NCBI GenBank assembly: GCA_016207065.1
Contig: JACQQK010000093.1
Coordinates: 1-51,765 of the forward strand
From: Nitrospinota bacterium
GTDB lineage: Bacteria > Nitrospinota > Nitrospinia > Nitrospinales > JACRGP01
Direction: 5' to 3'
Length of the DNA stretch: 51,765 bases
The notes under the pieces were generated by a model. It made no database searches and was not told the origin of the DNA. It saw nothing but the letters and a program-made list of their open reading frames with translations. The position numbers and the translations under genes are program-made. Below, piece after piece: positions 8,544 to 16,749 of the stretch (positions within the stretch are counted from its first letter, which is position 1; every line of letters begins with the position of its first letter).

Positions 8544-9122
8544 TTAAATCTTGTTTTCCCTGGTCAGGTCCTGCTCCAGGATCTCGCAGATGACGTGCCC
8601 GATGGCGATGTGCGCTTCCTGGATGCGCGCGGTGTCCCTGGAGGGAACGACGATGGCCACTTGGACGCAATCTTTCGCTTTCCCGCCCTCGTTGCCGAAC
8701 AGGCCGATCGTCGCGGCCCCGAGTTCGTTGGCCCGTTTCAGGGCGCGGACGACGTTTTCGGAATTCCCGCTCGTGCTGATCCCCAGGACCGCGTCGCCTT
8801 TCCGGGCAAAGGCCTCGACCTGCCTCGAAAAGACGGAGGCGTATTCGTAATCGTTGCCGATGGCGGTCAACGTGGAGGTGTTCGCCGTGAGGGCGATGGC
8901 CGGGAGGGCCTTCCGTTCCTTCTTGAAACGGCCGACGAGTTCCGCCGCGATGTGTTGCGCGTCGCTCGCGCTTCCGCCGTTGCCCATGAGCAGTAGCTTG
9001 CCGCCGTTGGCGAGGCTCTCCTTGATCAGCTGGGCGGCTTTGTATATCTCTCCGGACAGGGTTTCGGCGACGACCTTCTTGAGTTCGGCGCTGGCCAGCA
9101 AATCCTTTTTAATGCGTTCCAT
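8544..9122 (-). CDS. gmhA: Sedoheptulose-7-phosphate isomerase (GmhA, SIS domain)
   Basis: A 192-residue SIS-fold isomerase converting D-sedoheptulose 7-phosphate to D-glycero-D-manno-heptose 7-phosphate, the first step of ADP/GDP-heptose synthesis for LPS core or S-layer glycans. The phosphosugar-binding signature GNGGSASDAQHIAAEL starts at residue 47, with H57 and E61 as predicted zinc ligands. A second SIS strand GISTSGNSENVVRAL and the C-terminal QEAHIAIGHVICE, with Gln and His metal ligands, complete the active site. Length is normal. It is the last gene of the minus-strand sugar operon, 51 bp after the carbamoyltransferase. No other heptose-pathway genes are in the window, so the product may serve the linked glycan rather than core LPS. 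Confidence 0.9.
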   Translation of the reverse strand: MERIKKDLLASAELKKVVAETLSGEIYKAAQLIKESLANGGKLLLMGNGGSASDAQHIAAELVGRFKKERKALPAIALTANTSTLTAIGNDYEYASVFSRQVEAFARKGDAVLGISTSGNSENVVRALKRANELGAATIGLFGNEGGKAKDCVQVAIVVPSRDTARIQEAHIAIGHVICEILEQDLTRENKI

Positions 9123-9173
9123 TTCGCTCCAGGAATTAATAGTTGAAGAAAAACATCCGCGACGCTTTGCATT

Positions 9174-10988
9174 CTAATCCAGTTCGAACTCCTTTTTCCA
9201 GTCGCTATCCTCGGCGAGAGGCGGTTGGTCGAGTTTGTCGAGGACGAAATTTTCCATGACGAGGCAGTCCATCTCCGTGCGCATGAAACATCGATAGGCG
9301 TCCTCGGGCGAGCAGACGATGGGTTCGCCGCGCACGTTGAACGAGGTGTTGATGAGGAGCGGGCAACCCGTCTCCTCCTCGAACGCCTTGATCAGGTCAT
9401 GGTACCGGGGATGGGCTTCCCGGCCCACCGTCTGTATGCGGGCGGAATAATCGACATGCGTGACGGCCGGGACCCGCGACCGCGGGACATTCAGCAGGTC
9501 GATGCCGAACAATTTTTTCTGCTCCTCGGTCATTTCTCGCTTCTTGTCCTCGCGGACGTCCGCCACCAGGAGCATATAGGGACTGGAGGAATCCATATCG
9601 AACCATTCGTGGACCTTCCCCTCCAGCACGGAGGGGGCGAAGGGCCGGAACGATTCGCGGTGTTTTATTTTCAGGTTCATGACGGACTGCATTTTCGGGC
9701 TTCGCGCGTCGCCGATGATGCTTCGGGCTCCCAGGGCGCGCGGGCCGAACTCCATCCGCCCCTGGAACCAGCCGATCACTTTCTCGTCCTTCAACCGGCG
9801 CACGGTTTCCCGGATCAACTCCCGGTCGTCGAGCCGCCGGTAAGGAATTTTGTTGCGGTCCAAGAATCCCTTGATCCCGTCGTTGTCGTAGCGCGGTCCC
9901 AGACAGGCTCCTTTCATGAAGTCTTTCCCGTTGACGCGTCTTTCCTTTCCGAGGACCTGATGCCAGACGAACAGGGCGATGCCAAGCGCCCCGCCGGCGT
10001 CGCCGGCGGCGGGCTGGATCCAGATGCCGTCGAAGATTTTTTCCTTGAGGATTTTCCCGTTGCCCACGCAATTCAAGGCCACGCCGCCCGCGAGACAGAG
10101 ATTTTTCAGGCCGGTCAACTGGCGCGCGTGACGCGCCATCTTCAGCATGATCTCCTCGGTCACGGCCTGGAGCGACGCCGCGATGTCCATTTCCCGCTGG
10201 GTCAGCCGGGACTCCGGCCGGCGGGGCGGCCCCCCGAACAGGGCGTGAAATTTCTCGCCGGTCATGGTCAACCCCGAGACGTAGTTGAAATATTCCAGGT
10301 CCATGCGGAACGAACCGTCGTCGCGCAGGTCCAGCAGACGCTCCCGGATTAAATGCGCGTATTGGGGACGGCCGTAAGGGGCCAGACCCATCACCTTGTA
10401 CTCGCCGCTGTTGACCTTGAACCCCAGATAATAAGTGAACGCGGAATAAAGCAGTCCCAGCGAGTGCGGGAACCGCAGTTCCTTGAGCATCTCCACGCGG
10501 TTGCCCCGCCCGGCGCCGATGCTGGCGGTGGCCCATTCGCCGACGCCGTCCATCGTCAACACGGCCGCCTCCTCGAAAGGCGAGGGAAAAAACGCGCTGG
10601 CCGCGTGCGATTCGTGATGCTCCGCGAACAGGACCGGGCCCCAGTAGCCCAGGTTCTCGCGGATGTTCCGGCGGGTCCACAATTTCTCCTTGAGCCACGG
10701 GGGAAGGGCCTTGAGATAGGACCGCAAGCCTTTCGGGGCCACGCTCAGGTAGGTCTCCAGGATCCGCTCGAACTTGATGAACGGTTTGTCGTAAAACCCG
10801 ACGTAATTAAGGTCCTTCGCTGAAATGCCGGCTTCCTTGAGGCAGTACGCGACGGCCCGGGATGGAAAATTTTGATCGTGTTTCTTGCGGGTGAAGCGCT
10901 CTTCCTGCGCGGCGGCGGCGATTTCGCCGTCGACGACCAGGCAAGCGGCGGAATCGTGGTAAAACGCGGAGATCCCCAGAATATTCAT
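9174..10988 (-). CDS. NodU/CmcH-family carbamoyltransferase
   Basis: A 604-residue protein of the usual family length. The N-terminal Kae1-like ATPase domain opens with MNILGISAFYHDSAACLV and contains the metal-binding motif HHESHA (H124, H125, H128) and the acidic motif TMDGVGEW (D147). The C-terminal half carries WFQGRMEFGPRALGARSI, the signature of the carbamoyltransferase C-terminal domain. Relatives transfer a carbamoyl group from carbamoyl phosphate, through carbamoyl-AMP, to a hydroxyl of a sugar or natural product. Between an aminotransferase and gmhA it most likely carbamoylates a surface sugar; the acceptor cannot be read from sequence. A hairpin lies immediately upstream of the start codon and may affect translation. 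Confidence 0.88.
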   Translation of the reverse strand: MNILGISAFYHDSAACLVVDGEIAAAAQEERFTRKKHDQNFPSRAVAYCLKEAGISAKDLNYVGFYDKPFIKFERILETYLSVAPKGLRSYLKALPPWLKEKLWTRRNIRENLGYWGPVLFAEHHESHAASAFFPSPFEEAAVLTMDGVGEWATASIGAGRGNRVEMLKELRFPHSLGLLYSAFTYYLGFKVNSGEYKVMGLAPYGRPQYAHLIRERLLDLRDDGSFRMDLEYFNYVSGLTMTGEKFHALFGGPPRRPESRLTQREMDIAASLQAVTEEIMLKMARHARQLTGLKNLCLAGGVALNCVGNGKILKEKIFDGIWIQPAAGDAGGALGIALFVWHQVLGKERRVNGKDFMKGACLGPRYDNDGIKGFLDRNKIPYRRLDDRELIRETVRRLKDEKVIGWFQGRMEFGPRALGARSIIGDARSPKMQSVMNLKIKHRESFRPFAPSVLEGKVHEWFDMDSSSPYMLLVADVREDKKREMTEEQKKLFGIDLLNVPRSRVPAVTHVDYSARIQTVGREAHPRYHDLIKAFEEETGCPLLINTSFNVRGEPIVCSPEDAYRCFMRTEMDCLVMENFVLDKLDQPPLAEDSDWKKEFELD

Positions 10989-10994
10989 GCGGTT

Positions 10995-11010
10995 TGAGGA
11001 ATGATCCTCA
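10995..11010. promoter_or_regulatory. Hairpin directly upstream of the carbamoyltransferase start
   Basis: TGAGGA (10995-11000) and TCCTCA (11005-11010) form a perfect 6-bp stem with a 4-base loop, ending 6 bases before the ATG at 10988. In the minus-strand transcript the only Shine-Dalgarno-like word, GAGGA, lies in the first stem arm, 16 bases from the ATG. Translation may therefore depend on this structure. Confidence 0.3.
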
Positions 11011-11051
11011 TTTTGTCGTTATCCCCGTCATTGTAGTATTTCTGGCGGGGA

Positions 11052-12581
11052 TCAGGCAAAGAATTCCTTGATGACGCGGACCGCATATTCCTGCCGTTCC
11101 GGGGTCAATTCGGGGTAGATGGGCAGGGCCAGCGTTTCGCGCGCCGCCTTCTCGGATTCCGGGAAATCCCCTTCCCGGTATCCCAGCGAGGCAAAACATT
11201 CTTGCAGATGCAACGGCAGAGGATAGTAAATCTCCGTCTGCACCTTTTTTTCCTGTAAAAACTTCCTCAGATCGTCCCGGCGATTTTTCACGCGCACCAC
11301 GTATTGGTTGTAAACGTGGCGCGGGACCAACTCTTGCGGCGTTTGGACATGGTCCATCAGCCCGGCCTCGGACAACAACCGGTCGTAGCGGAATGCGTTT
11401 TGCCTCCGCTTTTCGGTCCAGCCTTCGAGGTAGTCGAGCTTGGCGCAAATCGCCGCCGCCTGCAGGGTATCCAGACGGAAATTCCCGCCCACCACTTTGT
11501 GATAATACTTGGGTTTGGCGCCGTGCGTCCGCAGGACGACCAGTTTTTGGTAGAACTCCTCGGACGACACCGTCACCATACCCGCGTCGCCCAGCCCGCC
11601 GAGGTTCTTCGTGGGGAAAAAGGAAAAACAGCCATAGTCGCCCAACGACCCGGCCCTGCGGCCCTGGTACGAGGCGCCGATGGCCTGCGCCGCGTCTTCG
11701 ATCACGGCCAGCCCGTGTTTTCTCGCCGTTTCCAGGAGCGGTTCCATGTCCGCGCATTGTCCGTAGAGGTGGACGGGTATGATGGCCTTGGTTTTTTTCG
11801 AGATCCTGCTTTCGACCTGGTCCGGGTTCAAGTTGCAGGTCGCGGGGTCGATGTCCACGAACACGGGCCGCGCCCCAACCCGGACGATCGACCCCGCCGT
11901 GGCGTAAAAAGTGAACGGCGTGGTGACGACCTCGTCGCCGGGGCCGACATTGGCGGCCATCAGGGAAACCAACAGGGCGTCCGTCCCCGAGGAGACGCCG
12001 ACGGCGTAACGGCAGTGGCAATATTGGGCGATTTTTTCCTCCAAGCGGGCGACGTGGGGACCGAGGATGAAATGTCCCGACCGCAGGACCTCGGCCATTT
12101 CCCGCTCCATGTCGAACAGGACCTCGTGATAGGACGCCGGGATGTCCAGCAAGGGAACGCGGTCGTCCGATTTGTCCCCGGCTTTCAGAATTTCCAGGAC
12201 CTCGCCGGGCGTGCGCGCCTTGATATCGGCGCCCTTGAACGTTTCCGGCTTCGATGTCGCCACGCCGTCCAGTCCCAAGGCGCGGACGGCCTTTACGGTC
12301 ATGGCTGGACCGAAATCCAGCCCGGAGGAATCCAGGGACTCATGGATGTCCGCGGCCGTCTGAGACAGGATGGCGATCCCCTCCAGCAGGCGCTTCAATT
12401 CCGTTCTCGCGGCGCGGTCGTCCCCGTTTTGCCGGAGGTCCTCGTAGAGCGCCGGTATGGACGAGGAAAGGACCCAGCCTTTCAGTTCTTTTTTCCGGCA
12501 CCGCTCCAGGACCTCGGCTTCCAGGCCGGATTTTTTTTGCAAGGCCCTCATTAGAAGATCGGTATTCAACAAATATTGCAT
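11052..12581 (-). CDS. PIN-like domain fused to DegT/DnrJ/StrS sugar aminotransferase
   Basis: A 509-residue two-part protein. Residues about 145-509 are a complete PLP-dependent nucleotide-sugar aminotransferase (about 365 residues is the family norm): substrate loop SSGTDALL (about 198), E295-D296 in AVIEDAAQA, and Schiff-base K325 in FFPTKNLGG. Residues 1-135 resemble a PIN domain: the start MQYLLNTDLLMRAL, the conserved-type E47 (SIPALYEDL), then LGLDGVATSKPETFKG and RTPGEVLEIL. The first catalytic Asp of PIN nucleases is Asn here (N6, with D8 nearby), so nuclease activity is doubtful. One ATG and one unbroken frame cover both parts. Second gene of the sugar operon. The PIN assignment is by pattern only; an intact aminotransferase is much more certain. 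Confidence 0.82.
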   Translation of the reverse strand: MQYLLNTDLLMRALQKKSGLEAEVLERCRKKELKGWVLSSSIPALYEDLRQNGDDRAARTELKRLLEGIAILSQTAADIHESLDSSGLDFGPAMTVKAVRALGLDGVATSKPETFKGADIKARTPGEVLEILKAGDKSDDRVPLLDIPASYHEVLFDMEREMAEVLRSGHFILGPHVARLEEKIAQYCHCRYAVGVSSGTDALLVSLMAANVGPGDEVVTTPFTFYATAGSIVRVGARPVFVDIDPATCNLNPDQVESRISKKTKAIIPVHLYGQCADMEPLLETARKHGLAVIEDAAQAIGASYQGRRAGSLGDYGCFSFFPTKNLGGLGDAGMVTVSSEEFYQKLVVLRTHGAKPKYYHKVVGGNFRLDTLQAAAICAKLDYLEGWTEKRRQNAFRYDRLLSEAGLMDHVQTPQELVPRHVYNQYVVRVKNRRDDLRKFLQEKKVQTEIYYPLPLHLQECFASLGYREGDFPESEKAARETLALPIYPELTPERQEYAVRVIKEFFA

Positions 12582-12614
12582 GGGATCGTATCGGGAATGA
12601 ACGTTGGAGGAAAC

Positions 12615-12630
12615 GGTCCGGGAACGGACC
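12615..12630. other. Intercistronic hairpin after the sugar dehydrogenase stop
   Basis: GGTCCG (12615-12620) and CGGACC (12625-12630) form a perfect 6-bp stem with a 4-base loop. It ends one base from the dehydrogenase stop codon and 33 bp before the next gene. With no T-run it is unlikely to terminate fully; it may protect or process the mRNA. Confidence 0.35.
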
Positions 12631-12631
12631 C

Positions 12632-13936
12632 TCAGGCTTTGACGATTTTATCCGATCTGATTTTCGCGCAGGCGTTGCGCGTATCCACCACGATATTGGA
12701 CCGCTCGACGATGGCTGGATAATCGTACTCCGAATGGTCGGTCAAGATCACGGTTATATCAAACCTTTCCAGGTTTTTCAAAGAGGCGCTGGCTTTGCCC
12801 ACGAATTGCGGGTATTCCCGCTTGGGGCCGACCGCGGGGATGTAGGGATCGTTGTATTCCACCGCCGCGCCCAGCCGTTCGAGAACGTCCATGATCTTGA
12901 AGCTGACCGATTCGCGGTCGTCGTCCACGTCCTTTTTGTAAGCCAGGCCAAGGAGCAGGACTTGACTGCCCTTCACGCTTTTCCCGGCGGCGTTCAGCGC
13001 GTGAAAAATTTTTTGGACCACGTAATCGGGCATGGAAACGTTGATCTCCCCCGCCAGCTCGATGAAACGCGTGGAGACGCCGTATTCCCGCGCCTTCCAA
13101 GTCAGGTAAAAGGGATCGATGGGGATGCAGTGCCCGCCGAGGCCGGGACCGGGATAAAAGGGCATATACCCGAACGGCTTGGTTTTGGCGGCCTCGATCA
13201 CCTCCCAGATGTCGATCCCCATCTTGTCGAATACGATTTTGAGTTCGTTGACCAGCGCGATGTTCACGGAGCGGAAGATGTTCTCCATCAGTTTGACGGC
13301 CTCGGCCACCATGGCGCTCGATACCGGGACCGTTATGGAAACGATGGAGGAATAGAGGGCGTTGGCGGCTTCCATGGCGTAAGCGGTGTCCGCGCCGATC
13401 ACCTTGGGGATATTGACGGTGTTGTACTGCTTGTTGTTGGGGTCCTCGCGCTCGGGGGAAAAGGCGATGTAAAAATCCTCGTTGGCTTTAAGCCCGCTCC
13501 CCTGCTCCAGTTCCGGACCCAGCGCCTCCCGGGTCGTGCCGGGATAGGTCGTGGACTCCAGCACGATCAGCTTGCCTTTGGCCAGATGGGGCGCGATCTG
13601 GCGGGCGGTGGAAACGATGAAGCTCATGTCCGGCTCCCGGTTGTGGTTGAGCGGAGTCGGAACGCAGATGAGGACGCAGTCCAAACTGGCGACCGAGGAA
13701 AAATCGCCGGTCGCGGCGAACCGTCCCGTGGCGTTCAAGCCGCGGATGGATTCCGCGGGGATATGGCGGATATAGCTTTCGCCCTTGGCCAGCCGGTCGA
13801 TTTTGGACCCGTCGATATCGAGCCCGACGACATGAAAACCCGCCTTGCCGAACGCGATCGCCAGGGGAAGCCCCACATAGCCCAGACCGACCACTCCGAC
13901 CCGGGCCGTCTTATCTTTGATTTTTTCAAGCAACAT
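12632..13936 (-). CDS. UDP-N-acetylhexosamine 6-dehydrogenase (WbpA-type)
   Basis: A 434-residue nucleotide-sugar dehydrogenase that oxidises C6 of a UDP-hexose in two NAD-dependent steps to the uronate. The NAD-binding fold carries GLGYVGLP (about 17-24). The middle domain has MENIFRSVNIALVNE, and the catalytic Cys lies in GPGLGGHCIPIDPFYL. The C-terminal UDP-binding domain has LLGLAYKKDVDDDRES. The lysine-poor LGGHCIP form and overall layout resemble WbpA/WecC (N-acetylhexosamine) more than UDP-glucose dehydrogenases. I choose ATG 13936, preceded by GAGGA, over ATG 13966, which lacks a ribosome binding site. First gene of the operon, so it probably provides the uronic acid precursor that the fusion aminotransferase then modifies. 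Confidence 0.85.
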   Translation of the reverse strand: MLLEKIKDKTARVGVVGLGYVGLPLAIAFGKAGFHVVGLDIDGSKIDRLAKGESYIRHIPAESIRGLNATGRFAATGDFSSVASLDCVLICVPTPLNHNREPDMSFIVSTARQIAPHLAKGKLIVLESTTYPGTTREALGPELEQGSGLKANEDFYIAFSPEREDPNNKQYNTVNIPKVIGADTAYAMEAANALYSSIVSITVPVSSAMVAEAVKLMENIFRSVNIALVNELKIVFDKMGIDIWEVIEAAKTKPFGYMPFYPGPGLGGHCIPIDPFYLTWKAREYGVSTRFIELAGEINVSMPDYVVQKIFHALNAAGKSVKGSQVLLLGLAYKKDVDDDRESVSFKIMDVLERLGAAVEYNDPYIPAVGPKREYPQFVGKASASLKNLERFDITVILTDHSEYDYPAIVERSNIVVDTRNACAKIRSDKIVKA

Positions 13937-14156
13937 CGATTGTCCTCGGTAAATTTTTGTTTCCATCCGATAGCGCCATCCCGTCCCAGCCCCAGCGGGG
14001 CGCGGCCGCTCCCGGGATGGACATTCGCGCGGGTCTGGAAAACCGCGCCGCTCCCGGAGGACGGCGGGAGCAGTTTGCCTGAATCTTTTACCGCCGTCAA
14101 GGAAAGCTGGGCAGGCCTTTTTCCAACCTATTCAACCGCGCGAAAAATACGCTTAT

Positions 14157-14198
14157 GAATATATTCGCTCGCGCGAATATTCTACGCCCCAAGGGGCG
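14157..14198. other. Two adjacent palindromes upstream of the sugar operon
   Basis: ATATTCGC (14161-14168) pairs with GCGAATAT (14173-14180) across four bases. CGCCCC (14185-14190) pairs with GGGGCG (14193-14198) across two bases. They sit between the divergent sugar operon and the phage-type gene scrap. The first could be an operator and the second could form a strong stem in RNA. No T-run follows, so a terminator is not supported. Confidence 0.35.
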
Positions 14199-14202
14199 AG
14201 GA

Positions 14203-14449
14203 ATTAACCCGAAAAAAGATTAAACCCATCAAAAAATTAAGCGAGGAATATACTTGGCGAACGATGCGCGATGAACATGCGCGGCCCGAACATGCTAAAA
14301 GGGAAGGTGTGATTTTTAGGTGGGACAAACCGGATTTTGACCACCCCGGCGAAGCCCGCGGATGTCGTTGCTGGGCCGAGTGTCATGAGTGTGAGTATGT
14401 CGCAAAAGCAACCAACCCCTTCGAGGTCCAAATTCATATTGGGTATTAA
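14203..14449 (+). pseudogene. C-terminal fragment of lysozyme/MuF-like phage protein
   Basis: An open frame without a proper start encodes IKPIKKLSEEYTWRTMRDEH and then RPEHAKREG, FRWDKPDFDHPGEARGCRCW and a tail ending at TAA 14447-14449. It is collinear with residues about 143-218 of the intact gene at 49355-50011, and the DNA is also clearly similar, so it is a partial duplicate. The N-terminal lysozyme-like half is absent. Palindromic DNA lies exactly upstream of where homology begins. The conserved Asp, His and Cys residues of the fragment are retained, which hints at recent duplication or selection, but no ribosome binding site is visible. Confidence 0.75.
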
Positions 14450-14483
14450 TTGAAATTTGGGCGCTCCTGGAACGGTCCCGGCG

Positions 14484-14789
14484 TCAGTCCTTGATCGCCG
14501 CGCGGACGAGGACGTCGCCGACGACCTTGGCCCGGCATCCCAGCCGCTGGTTTCCGGGGATCTTGTGCAAGTCCTCGATGATGGACCGCGGGCCGCTGTT
14601 TTCCATGGGCTCGACCTCGACCAGGCACTTGCCGCACATCCCCATCCCCCGGCAGTTCAGGAACTTGTTCAGTCCCTTGTAAACATCCCCCTCGTGGAAC
14701 AGGACGGTTTTCCGCAGGTTGGCGCCATAACCCACCTGGAAGGTCTTGGTTTCCTTGGTTTCCATATTCTGGAGGGTGATCTTGGGCAT
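14484..14789 (-). CDS. 2Fe-2S ferredoxin-type protein
   Basis: A 101-residue protein with the plant/adrenodoxin-type cluster pattern C46-x5-C52-x2-C55 (NCRGMGMCGKC) and distal C85 (RLGCRA). This predicts one 2Fe-2S cluster in a beta-grasp fold serving as a soluble electron carrier. ATG at 14789 is used because GGGAG precedes it and the fold starts there (MPKITLQN); the frame remains open upstream. It stands alone between the cysNC end and the phage-type scrap, so its redox partner is unknown. Proximity to the sulfate-activation genes could mean a role in sulfur metabolism, but nothing in the sequence proves this. Confidence 0.85.
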   Translation of the reverse strand: MPKITLQNMETKETKTFQVGYGANLRKTVLFHEGDVYKGLNKFLNCRGMGMCGKCLVEVEPMENSGPRSIIEDLHKIPGNQRLGCRAKVVGDVLVRAAIKD

Positions 14790-14916
14790 GATGCGATGGG
14801 CTCCCTTTTTTGCGTTATTTGTCCAATCCTTGAGAGATGAAAATCGTAATTCTGCTATACCGGGCGAAAAAGTCAATCCTTTTTTGCGCGACCGGGGTTT
14901 GGCTCGATGATGAAAG

Positions 14917-16749
14917 TCAGATCGAGTAATTGTGTCCCACGAGGATCTTCTTGTCTTTCAGGTAGTTGTATATTTTATTGATCGCTTCGGTTTTCTTTCC
15001 GGCCTCTTCCGGCCTCAGGACGATATCCACTTCCCCATGCGTCTGGGGTTGGTCGGAAATCCGGACCTCCACGACAGGGCTGGGTTCCGCCAACATACGG
15101 ATGTCCGAATGGTCTTCCTGGTTGAACGTGTTCGAAGTCGAAATAACGACGTGCCCCGCGTCGAGGAACAGTTTCGCGACTTCGCCGAAACGGCGGACCG
15201 CTTCGCCGTCGCCAAAATACCGGTCGTTGTCCATGTCCGCGCCCACGCCCAGACGCACGTTCCGTCCGTCGAGCAGATAGCTCTGAAAATTATTATGGAA
15301 CAGTTTTTCCTCCAAAAGCTGGGCGAGGACGGCCTTCCCGACTCCCGCCTTGCCGGTCAACAAAATCAGCGCGGCGCGGTGTCCGTTGCGGTAGGCCCGT
15401 TGGTCGGGGGTTATCTTGCTCGCGGCCCAATGAAAATCCCGTAGCCGGACTTCGTCCCTCAGCTTGTCTTTTTTCGCGGTGGGGCTGTAGGTGGTGATGA
15501 TGCCGCCGCCGCAGACGTCGTAGTCGTCCACCAGGACGAACCGGCCCGTTTCCGCGATGACGCCGAACTGGTCGAAGACGACCGGTTGCCGGGTCTTGAT
15601 GGTCAACTCGGCCACGTCGTTTTTGACGAGGTAGTCCTGGTCCTCCAAGGTTTCCAGGGTGGAGGCGTCGATGACTTTTCTAAAGCCCACGATCTCGCAC
15701 GCGACTTCCTGGGTGGTCAGCTTCAGGGTGTAATTTCGTTCCTTTTCCAACCGGCGTTTGCCCATCCAGAACACGTTGGCGTCGAAGGTGGTGGAGACGA
15801 TGGGCAACGGCTGGTCGGCGAGGCTGACGATCTCGCCGCGCTCCACGAACAGTTGTTCGGTCAAGGTGAAGCCGACCGACTGGGAGGAGCAGGCCTCGGC
15901 GGGCGGCGTGGGGACGCTCCAGCCCTCGATGGTTTTGACGACCCCGGTCTTGTTGGAGGGCGAAAACACCACTTTGTCGCCCACCCGGACTTTCCCCGAC
16001 TCCACTCTCCCGGCGACGATCCGGCGCGGGTCGAACTTGTAGATGTCCTGGACCGGCATGCGGAAGGGCAGATGGTCCTGCGGCGGCCGCTTCTCGAACT
16101 GGTCCGCCATCTCGAGGATGGTCGGCCCCTTGTACCAGGGCATCTCGTCCCCCCGCCGCGCGACGTTCACGCCCAGCTTGGCGGAGATCGGGATAAACAT
16201 CCTGGGCTCTATGCCCAGGGGGTTCAGGAAGGAGGAGAATTCCGCCTTGATCCGGTAATACACCTCCGGGTCGTATTTGACCATGTCCATCTTGTTGACG
16301 ACCACGGCGACCTGCGTGAGGCCCAGCAGTTTCAGGATGTAGCCGTGACGGCGGGATTGCTCCTGCACGCCCTCGAACGCGTCGATGAGCAGGAACGCCG
16401 CCTCCGCGTTCGCCGCGCCGGTCACCATGTTCTTGAGGAACTCCTTGTGTCCGGGGGCGTCGATGATGACGTAGGACCGCTTCCTCGTTTTAAAAAATAT
16501 CTGCGAGGTGTCGATGGTGATGCCTTGTTCCTGTTCCTCCTCGAGGGCGTCGAGCAGGAAGGCGAACTCGAAGACCTTCCCCTGGCGGTCGCAGATGTCC
16601 TGGACAAATTGCATTTTCCCCTTCGCCAGGCTGTCCGTATCGGCGAGCAGTCTTCCCACGAGGGTCGATTTGCCGTGGTCCACGTGGCCGACGATGACCA
16701 GCCGCATCAATTTCGTGGACAGGTTGGAAAGTTGTACCGTATCGTTCAT
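14917..16749 (-). CDS. cysNC: CysN/CysC fusion: sulfate adenylyltransferase GTPase with divergent APS-kinase domain
   Basis: A 610-residue fusion. Residues 1-440 are the CysN GTPase that with CysD activates sulfate to APS: P-loop GHVDHGKS (21-28), EQGITID, DAPGHKEFLKNMVTGA and NKMD, then the EF-Tu-like beta-barrels. Residues about 450-610 are APS-kinase-like (LLDGRNVRLG, FGEVAKLFLDAGHVV). In that domain the Walker A is GKAGVGKA (466-473): the Ser/Thr after the lysine is Ala, and the usual LSGSGKST form is lost. PAPS formation is therefore doubtful. The ATG overlaps the cysD stop by one base (TGATG), giving translational coupling. The frame is open upstream through cysD, but that stretch is the wrong frame of a real gene. 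Confidence 0.88.
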   Translation of the reverse strand: MNDTVQLSNLSTKLMRLVIVGHVDHGKSTLVGRLLADTDSLAKGKMQFVQDICDRQGKVFEFAFLLDALEEEQEQGITIDTSQIFFKTRKRSYVIIDAPGHKEFLKNMVTGAANAEAAFLLIDAFEGVQEQSRRHGYILKLLGLTQVAVVVNKMDMVKYDPEVYYRIKAEFSSFLNPLGIEPRMFIPISAKLGVNVARRGDEMPWYKGPTILEMADQFEKRPPQDHLPFRMPVQDIYKFDPRRIVAGRVESGKVRVGDKVVFSPSNKTGVVKTIEGWSVPTPPAEACSSQSVGFTLTEQLFVERGEIVSLADQPLPIVSTTFDANVFWMGKRRLEKERNYTLKLTTQEVACEIVGFRKVIDASTLETLEDQDYLVKNDVAELTIKTRQPVVFDQFGVIAETGRFVLVDDYDVCGGGIITTYSPTAKKDKLRDEVRLRDFHWAASKITPDQRAYRNGHRAALILLTGKAGVGKAVLAQLLEEKLFHNNFQSYLLDGRNVRLGVGADMDNDRYFGDGEAVRRFGEVAKLFLDAGHVVISTSNTFNQEDHSDIRMLAEPSPVVEVRISDQPQTHGEVDIVLRPEEAGKKTEAINKIYNYLKDKKILVGHNYSI

